A stretch of DNA of 64,000 nt from Hordeum vulgare subsp. vulgare (lineage: Eukaryota > Streptophyta > Magnoliopsida > Poales > Poaceae), in NCBI RefSeq assembly GCF_904849725.1, contig NC_058524.1, forward strand, positions 353,025,823-353,089,822. The letters run 5' to 3'. Made by a program: the position numbers and the translations under genes. Below the pieces are notes generated by a model, which did no database searches, was not told the origin of the DNA, and saw nothing but the letters and a program-made list of their open reading frames with translations. Positions within the stretch are counted from its first letter, which is position 1, and each line of letters starts with the position of its first letter. Below, one piece after another: positions 56,460 to 64,000 of this stretch.

Positions 56460-59400
56460 TCTTTGCATTTTGCCTATTTCTTCTCCTCTTGTTGGAGATA
56501 AATTACCTAATTATGTCTTTTGGAGCTAAATGGGTTAATTATCCCATTTCAGAGGAAAACAAGCTATGTATATAATATTCATGAGCTAACCAAGGTTCTT
56601 ATGCCATTTTGAGCTTATTATGGTATTTTGGAGTTAAATGGGCTAATTATGTCATTGTTGGGGAAATTAAAGCAAGGATAATATGAAAGAGGAGAAGAAA
56701 GAGGAGGAGGAGGAGAAGAAGAAGAAATCAAGAAGAAGGAGGAGAAGGAGGAGAAGGAGGAGGATGAGAAGGACTAGAAGGTCCTTGGCCTTCTCCTTCT
56801 CCCCCTCCTCCTCCTCCTTCTCCTTCTTCTCTTCTTCTTCTTCTTCTTCTTCTTCTTCTTCTTCTTCTTCTTCTTCTTTCTTTTCTTATTTCCTATTTCT
56901 TCTCCTCTTCTCCTCTTGTTGGAGCTAAATTACCTAATTATGTCTTTTTGGAGCTAAATAGGCTAATTATCCCATTTTAAAGGAAAACAAGCTAAGTATA
57001 TAATATTCATGAGATAACCAAGGTTCTTATGCCATTTTGAGCTTATTATGGCATTTTGGAGCTAAATGGGCTAATTATGTCATTGTTGGGGAAATTAAAG
57101 CAAGGATAATATGAAACAACAGATGAAAGAGGAGGAGGAGGAGAAGAAGAAGAAATCAAGAAGAAGGAGGAGAAGGAGGAGGATGAGAAGGACTAGAAGG
57201 TCCTTCGCCTTCTCCTCCTCCTCCTCCTTCTCCTTCTCTTCTTCTTCTTATTCTTCTTCTTCTTATTCTTCTTCTTCTTTCTTTTCATTTTTCCTATTTC
57301 TTCTCCTCTTCTCCTTTTGTTGGAGCTAAATTACCTAATTAGGTCTTTTTGGAGCTAAATGGGCAAATTATCCCATTTTATAGGAAAACAAGCTAAGTAT
57401 ATAATATTCATGAGCTAACCAAGGTTCTTATGTCATTTTGAGCTTATTATGGCATTTTGGAGCTAAATGGGCTAATTATGTCATTGTTGGGGAAATTAAA
57501 GCAAGGATAATATGAAAGAGGAGAAGAAAGAGGAGGAGGAGGAGAAGAAGAAATCAAGAAGAAGGAGGAGAAGGAGGAGGAGGAGGAGGAGGAGAAGGAC
57601 TAGAAGGTCAAGGACCTTCTAGTCCTTCTCCTCCTCCTCCTTGTGCTTCTTCTCTTCTTCTTCTTCTTCTTTCGTTTCATTTTTCCTATTTCTTCTCCTC
57701 TTGTTGGAGCTAAATTACCTAATTATGTATTTTTGGAGCTAAATGGGCTAATTATCCCATTTTAGAGGAAAACAAGCTTAAGTATATAATATTCCTGAGC
57801 TAACCAAGGTTCTTATGCCATTTTTAGCTTATTATGCAATTTTGGAGCTAAATGGGTTAATTATGTCATTGTTGGGCAAATAAAAGCAAGGATAATATGA
57901 AAGAGGAGAATAAAGAAGAGGAGGAGGAGAATAAGAAGAAATCAAGAAGAAGGTGCAGAAGGAGGAGGAGGAGGAGAAGGACTAGATGGTCCTTGGACTT
58001 CTCCTCCTCCTCCTCCTCCTTCTCCTTATTCTCTTCTTCTTCTTCTTCTTTCTTTCTTTTCATTTTTCCTATATATTCTCCTCTTCTCCTCTTGTTGGAG
58101 CTAAATTACCTAATTATGTCTTTTTGGAGCTATATGGTCTAATTATCCCATTTTAGAGAAAAACAAGCTAAGAATATAATATTCATCACCTAACCAAGGT
58201 TCTTATGCCATTTTGAGCTTATTATGGCATTTTGGAGCTAAATGGGCTAATTATGTCATTGTTGGGAAAATTAAATCAAGGATAATATGAAATAGGATAA
58301 GAAAGAGGAGGAAGAGGAGAAGAAGAAGAAATCAAGAAGAAGGAGGAGGAGGAGGAGGAGGAGAAGGACTAGAAGGTCCTTGGCCTTCTCCTCCTCCTCC
58401 TCCTCCTTCTTCTTCTTCTCTTCTTCTTCTTCTTCCTCTTTCTTTTCATTTTGCCTATTTCTTCTCCTCTTCTCCTCTTGTTGGAGCTAAATTACCTAAT
58501 TATGTCTTTTTGGAGCTAAATGGGTTAATTATCCCATTTTATAGAAAAACAAGCTAAGTATATAATATTCATGAGCTAACCAAGGTTCTTATGCCATTTT
58601 GAGCTTATTATGGTATTTTGGAGCTAAATGGGTAATTATGTCATTGTTGGGGAAATTAAAGCAAGGTAATATGAAAGAGGAGAAGAAAGAGGAGGAGGAG
58701 GAGAAGAAGAAGAAATCAAGAAGGAGGAGAAGGAGGAGAAGGAGGAGGAGGAGAAGGACTAGAAGGTCCTTGGCCTTCTCCTTCTCCTCCTCCTCCTCCT
58801 CCTCCTCCTTCTCCTTCTTCTCTTCTTGTTCTTCTTCTTCTTCTTCTTCTTTCTTTTCATTTTTCCTATTTCTTCTCCTCTTCTCCTCTTGTTGGAGCTA
58901 AATTACCTAATTATGTCTTTTTGGAGCTAAATGGGCTAATTATCCCATTTTAGAGGAAAAGAAGCTAAGTATATAATATTCATGAGCTCACCAAGGTTCT
59001 TATGCCATTTTGAGCTTATTATGGCATTTTGGAGCTGAATGGGCTAATTATGTCATTGTTGGGGAAATTAAAGAAAGGATAATATGAAAGAGGAGAAGAA
59101 AGAGGAGGAGGAGGAGAAGAAGAAGAAATCAAGAAGAACAAGGAGAAGGAGGAGAAAGAGGAGGAGGAGAAGGACTAGAAGGTCCTTCGCCTTCTCCTCC
59201 TCCCCCTCCTCCTTCTCCTTCTTCTCTTCTTCTTCTTCTTCTTCTTCTTCTTCTTCTTCTTCTTCTTTCTTTTCATTTTTCCTATTTCTTCTACTCTTCT
59301 CCTTTTGTTGGAGCTAAATTAGCTAATTATGTCATTTTGGAGCTAAATGGGCAAATTATCCCATTTTATAGGAAAACAAGCTAAGTATATAATATTCATG

Positions 59401-61400
59401 AGCTAACCAAGGTTCTTATGCCATTTTGAGCTTATTATGGCATTTTGGAGCTAAATGGGCTAATTATGTCATTGTTCGGGAAATTAAAGCAAGGATAATA
59501 TATAAGAGGAGAATAAAGAGGAGTAGGAGGAGAAGAAGAAGAAATAAAGAAGAAGGAGGAGGAGGAGGAGAAGGACTAGAAGGTCCTTGGCCTTCTCCTC
59601 CTTCTCCTCCTCCTCCTCCTTCTCCTTCTTCTCTTCTTCTTCTTCTTCTTTCTTTTCATTTTTCCTATTTCTTCTCCTCTTGTTGGAGCTAAATTACCTA
59701 ATTATGTCTTTTTGGAGCTAAATGGGCTAATTATCCCATTTTAGAGGAAAACAATCTAAGTATATAATATTCATGAGCTAACCAAGGTTCTTATGCCATT
59801 TTTAGGTTATTATGGCATTTTGGAGCTAAATGGGCTAATTATGTCATTGTTGGGTATATTAAAGAAAGGATAATATGAAAGAGGAGAAGAAAGAGGAGGA
59901 GGAGGAGAAGAAGAAGAAATCAAGAAGAAGGAGGAGAAGGAGGAGAAGGAGGAGGAGGAGAAGGACTAGAAGGTCCTTGGCCTTCTCCTCCTTCTCCTCC
60001 TCCTCCTCCTTCTCCTTCTTCTTTCTTTCTTTTCATTTTGTCCTATTTCTTCTCCTATTCTAGGAGTTAAATTATCTAATTATGTCTTTTTGGAGCTAAA
60101 TGGGTTAATTATCTCATTTTAGAGGAAAACAAGCTAAGTATATAATATTCATGAGCTAACCAAGGTTCTTATGCCATTTTGAGGTTATTATGGCATTTGG
60201 AGGTAAATGGGCTAATTATGTCTTTTTGGGGAAATTAAAGCAAGGATAATATGAAAGAGGAGAAGAAAGAGGAGGTGGAGGAGAAGAAGAAGAAATCAAG
60301 AAGAAGGAGGAGAAGGAGGAGGAGGAGAAGGACTAGAAGGTACTTGGCATTCTCCTCCTCCTCCTCCTCCTCCTCCTCCTTCTCCTTCTTCTCTTCTTCT
60401 TCTTCCTTCTTTTCATTTTTCCTATTTCTTCTCCTCTTCTTGGAGCTAAATTAGCTAACTACGTCTTTTTGGAGCTAAATGGGCTAATTATCTCATTTTA
60501 GAGGAAAACAAGGAAAGTATATAATATTCATGAGCTAACCAAGGTTCTTATGCCATTTTGAGGTTATTATGGCATTTTGGAGCTAAATGGGCTAATTATG
60601 TATTTTTGGGGAAATTGAAGCAAGGATAATATGAAAGAGGAGAAGAAAGATGAGCAGGAGGAGAAGAAGAAGAAATCAAGAAGAAGGAGGAGAAGGAGGA
60701 GGAGGAGAAGGACTAGAAGGTCCTTGGCCTTCTCCTCCTCCTCCTCCTTCTCCTTCTTCTCTTCTTCTTCTTCTTCTTTCTTTTTATTTTTCCTATTTAT
60801 TCTCCTCTTCTCCTCTTCTTGGAGCTAAATTAGCTAACTATGTCTTTTTGGAGCTAAATGGGCTAATTATCTCATTTTAGAGGAAAACAAACTAAGTATA
60901 TAATAATCATGAGCTAACCAAGGTTCTTATGCTATTTTGAGGTTATTATGGCATATTGGAGCTAAATGGGCTAATTATGTCTTTTTGGGGAAATTAAAGC
61001 AAGGATAATATGAAAGAGGAGAAGAAAGAGGAGGAGGAGGAGAAGAAGAAGGAATCAAGAAGGAGGAGAAGGAGGAGAAGTAGGAGGAGGAGAAGTTCTA
61101 GAAGGTCCTTGGCCTTCTCCTCCTTCTCCTCCTCCTTCTCCTTCTTCTCTTCTTCTTCTTCTTCTTTCTTTTCATTTTTCCTATTTCTTCTCCTCTTCTT
61201 GGAGCTAAATTAGCTAACTATGTCTTTTTGGAGCTAAATGGGCTAATTATCTCATTTTAGAGGAAAACAACCTAAGTATGTAACATTAATGAGCTAACCA
61301 AGGTTCTTATGCCATTTTGAGGTTATTATGGCATTTTGGAGCTAAATGGGCTAATTATGTCTTTTTGGAGCTAACTCGGCTAACTATGTCATTGTTGGGG
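55836..61400. repeat. CACTA-B array: 14 units of about 375-430 bp, each with a purine/pyrimidine palindrome
   Basis: Units start at GTTGGGGAAATTAAAGCAAGG-type text (55854, 56256, 56657, 57085, 57486, 57871, 58261, 58646, 59058, 59474, 59849, then about 60225, 60605, 60985). A fifteenth partial unit begins near 61394. Each unit has a spacer with TAATATTCATGAGCTAACC, then GAA/GAG-rich sequence of about 90 bp, a centre AAGGACTAGAAGGTCCTT, and CTC/CTT-rich sequence of about 90 bp. Palindromes lie near 55881-56059, 56285-56480, 56688-56895, 57119-57297, 57517-57688, 57897-58060, 58290-58455, 58673-58873, 59086-59290, 59504-59675, 59876-60040, 60253-60430, 60628-60800 and 61012-61185. The arginine/serine-rich ORFs in every unit are artefacts. 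Confidence 0.95.
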
Positions 61401-61465
61401 AAATTAAGGCAAGGAGAATATGAAAGAGGAGAAGAGAAACTTACCGTAGTGGTCATCATGGAGGA

Positions 61466-63978
61466 GAAACACCTGGAGAAGGGTCGTGCGATGCCGCTCG
61501 GGAGTTATTATGCAGAATATTTATTTTGCAATGTCTCAGTTAGCATGATGACACTCAATTATTAATACTAGTTTATATTGAAACTCACCGTGCCAATCGA
61601 AGAGAAGACAGGCATCGGGCGAGGGACTTGACCGCTCTTCTCGCACAGACCCTGAAGAGTGGGTCGTATTAGTTAGTAATCAAACAGACATTACACACAA
61701 GATTTGGCTAATGTGAAAAAAAACTTACCACAAAAAGCTCGTACAAGGCCCGTTGACCCACCTCATTCCAGGACCTCTCCTCCTCAATCAATCGTGCCGT
61801 GGTCCGGTCCCTCTCATCAAGAGGAGCCTGACTTGCCAATCTCTATTTCTCAAGAGCAGCCTGGCTTGCCAATCTCTCTTTCTCAAGAGCACCCTGGTTT
61901 GCCAATCTCTCTTTCTGAAGAGCAGCCAGAAACACCATTCCTCGTTACCACAGTAATGATCTATGGTGACACACATAATGAAATGGATGAAAGTGTTCTT
62001 AGTCCGTACAACTAACCTTGATGGCAAGTTTTACTGGCCGTGGACGACGCATTATCTCAGGACAGCTGCTCGACTGGCGCGCCTTGATCTCCGGAAGAGT
62101 GAGTTGACAACGTATTATCCCATCTCCAATGGCTATCGAGCCATGGGGCCTCCCGCCACCAGATATCATCACCAGCTCTGGATCCAAAGGTTCCTGGCTA
62201 GGGTTAAAGTCATCCCCTTTCATAGCCTTCCCCGCGTCCCTATGTGCCACGAGCTTCTGGTGGGATGATATGTTGGTGAAGTTATTGGGATCATCCAGGT
62301 CAGACTCAGAGAATGCCTTCGCCTTCTTGTATGAGGCAGTATGGGCCATGCCATAAAGGTCGTACAAGTGTGGCACCTCCGTCTTATTGTGATGCGCCTA
62401 AAAGAGAGGAACAAAATATTAGCATCAAGAATGAATTGCATGAATCATGAAGCAAATCACATACCCAGTTTCGTCGAAACTGAAGTAAGTTGGCGCTGCC
62501 TTGATGGTGTGGCACACCAACCATTTTTCTATGCCGATCCTTCGCATTCTCGTGGACGGCTCGCCAGCTCCCTGTGCACCACTCATCAACCAACGCCTCC
62601 CAACAATCCATCTTATCCGCACACCATCTCGGGGGCACCTGTAAGTTATTAGAAAGAATTTTCAGCGCTACGCCTATGAATGAAATCAAGAAAACTACGT
62701 AGAAGGACTTAAGAATAGGTAATTACCTTCATGTATTTCTCCTTCTTCAGAAACTTTCCGCGGCAATCCTTCTTCTGCTTCTTAATACCACGCATGGTGT
62801 AGTAATCTCGAATAGCCTGCGGCCGAGCCTCGTGGCGCAAGTTCTGTAGTAACCGCCTACACTCGGCCTCGAGAACCCTGGCCGCCTCCTCCTCATATCC
62901 ATCCTCACACCTATAGAAGGTCTGCAATCAAACGTGAAAACACCGATTAGTACAATAATTAGCTATATTGTTAATTTTAGATTCTGTAAAAGGATAATTT
63001 ACCCAAAACCTCTTGATCACCATCTCGGCCCTCGTGTGGCACAAGACACCATCTATAATCTCCTCCATCGGGGCCTGCGTAGCCTGGTAGTGATCCGAGG
63101 AAAATCCTAGTGTAGGAACCTGACCCTCACCAGGCAACGTGACAAACCCCGGGAAATTTTTCCGGCAAAGCACACCAAGGACAGAGTTCGGCCTGCGGAC
63201 TCCAAGAGGGTGTTCCCATCCCCTGCAGTATGATAAGGTCAACATATTAGATATTTGAACAAACTTGAAGGCAAAAGCTAATAAAGAGTAAATGTACTTA
63301 CCGATCTCCTTCAGGTTTAATCACCGGCCTCTGCTCGCGGGCAGCTGGCGCGACCGGGAGACGTGTACTACCACGCTTGTACACGGTGGCCCCGTCCACC
63401 TGCACATCGCCCTCACTATCCGTAAGCTCATCCCCGCCATCCCCGCCCCGTGAGCCACCCGGACCCTTGGTCCAATCCGGCAACTCGGTACGATTCGGCC
63501 AGGTCTCCCATCCGGGCCTCTCCACGTCGGGTGAAGCCTCCGGAACCGTAGTCTCCTCCGGCTGCTCCTGGGCCGAGTGCACCTCGACTCGAGGCTGCTC
63601 CTGGACCGGAGTCTCATGGGACGAATGCCCGTCAACAACAGGATCCTGGAACGGAGTCCCCGTAGCCTCCTCCGCAAATGGGTCGACCATAGTAGTCCTA
63701 TGCTCGGGTGAATGAGCTGGTGGTGGCGGCGAGGACGGCTCAACAGTCCTCCTGGATCTTCCGCGGCCACCAACTCTCCGTGTACCCTTCCCCTTCTTCC
63801 CTACTCGACCAGCACCTCTCCCAGTGGGAAATGCCGCCGACAAAGAAGAACCCATGGGTGGTGTCGATAGACTGTCTGCCAAGGCTCTACGGAGAGATAG
63901 GGGTGGAAGGGAAGTACCACCCCTCGTGCGAGGCACCTGGGAAGAACCCATCGAGCGATCTGGACCAGCACCCACCAT
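61466..63978 (-). pseudogene. CACTA-B second gene (Ptta/En/Spm PF03004-type), nearly intact
   Basis: ATG at 63978. Exons read from the sequence: 63978-63302, 63222-63003, 62921-62727, 62638-62465, 62397-62017, 61914-61729, 61651-61589 and a last one of about 61511-61466 (TGA). Phases agree across the first seven junctions. The first exon is low-complexity (Gly/Arg/Pro/Glu rich). Exon 2 has PLGVRRPNSVLGVLCRKNFPG, exon 4 VPPRWCADKMDCWEAL and HRKMVGVPHHQG, and exon 5 DLYGMAHTASY and GRPHGSIAIGDG. Exon 6 has three tandem 11-residue units (ALEKERLASQ), a probable coiled coil. There is one stop, TAG at 61845-61843, inside those repeats. The last acceptor reads GCAT where CACTA-A has GCAG. The family accompanies CACTA transposases; its function is not established. 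Confidence 0.8.
61827..61927 (-). repeat. 33-bp coding tandem repeat, three copies
   Basis: The unit CTTGCCAATCTCTCTTTCTC plus AAGAGCAGCCTGG repeats three times. On the minus strand it encodes an 11-residue Leu/Glu/Lys-rich repeat. CACTA-A has no such expansion at the matching exon. Confidence 0.9.
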
Positions 63979-64000
63979 CTTTCCACACCTGGTGACCTGC

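Larger units (their letters stand above)
54700..64000 (-). mobile_element. CACTA-B: CACTA transposon, runs past the window end
   Basis: It starts CACTACAGGAATCAGC at 54700 after the candidate target site CTA, followed by TTTGCCGTCTGC repeats. Internal order matches CACTA-A: subterminal repeats, repeat array with palindromes, second gene on the minus strand. The transposase gene and right end should lie beyond 64000. It sits in Copia 2 gag in the same orientation as CACTA-A, but its terminus differs (AGGAATCAGCTTC rather than TGGAATTTATAATT), so it is a different family. Confidence 0.88.

Noticed and set aside
55881..61185. Repeated ORFs with Lys/Glu, then Arg, then Ser/Phe-rich peptides
   Set aside because: They are read from GAA/GAG and CTT/CTC triplet runs in each array unit. 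Their composition follows the reading frame of the triplets and no start context or domain is conserved.

Overview
This window is plant nuclear DNA made almost entirely of nested transposable elements. It most likely comes from a Triticeae grass (wheat, barley, Aegilops or rye type). The evidence is the repertoire: BARE/WIS/Angela-type Copia LTRs starting TGTTGGAAATATGCCC, CACTA transposons with TTTGCCGTCTGC subterminal repeats, an Athila-lineage element with a TGGCGCCGTTGCCGGGG primer-binding site, a chromovirus with very long LTRs, and a Tat-lineage Gypsy element. I found no intact cellular gene, no tRNA or rRNA gene and no CRISPR array. All element calls come from reading the sequence, not from database searches.

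Layout. 1-357 is the end of a CACTA element, and 358-2587 is unclassified retroelement-like DNA with a tandem duplication. 2588-8464 is a minus-strand Athila-type element with LTRs, PBS and PPT but no visible gag-pol. Its right LTR is cut off where a minus-strand Tat-type Gypsy element begins (about 8465). That Tat element is split into blocks at 8465-9380, 32174-35599 and 37375-39953. Its first split is caused by a plus-strand Copia element (9381-32173). The 5' LTR of that Copia is itself split by a minus-strand chromovirus (11082-25174) with 4-kb LTRs, an extra ORF before gag, and a chromodomain integrase. A Copia solo LTR (35600-37374) lies in the Tat pol region, and a second plus-strand Copia (39954 onward) interrupts the Tat protease region. 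That Copia received two CACTA elements in the same orientation: a complete one in its 5' LTR (40508-51772) and another in its gag region (54700 to beyond the window end).

Insertions are supported by target-site duplications: GTTGA/GTTGG for Copia 1, TCTTA/GCTTA for the chromovirus, perfect CTTAC for the solo LTR, and perfect TAA with 28-bp perfect terminal inverted repeats for CACTA-A. The nesting gives a relative time order: Athila, then Tat, then Copia 1/Copia 2/solo LTR, then chromovirus and CACTA elements.

All protein-coding regions belong to transposons and nearly all carry stops or frameshifts. Four items stand out. (1) A plus-strand B3-like reading frame with its own TATA box and AATAAA lies antisense to Tat pol, between pol and the 3' LTR. 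(2) An extra ORF precedes gag in the chromovirus, and splice-acceptor-like sites sit just before both that ORF and the gag ATG. (3) Arrays of purine/pyrimidine strand-switch palindromes lie downstream of the accessory gene in both CACTA elements. (4) A 216-bp palindrome lies just upstream of the CACTA-A transposase start.
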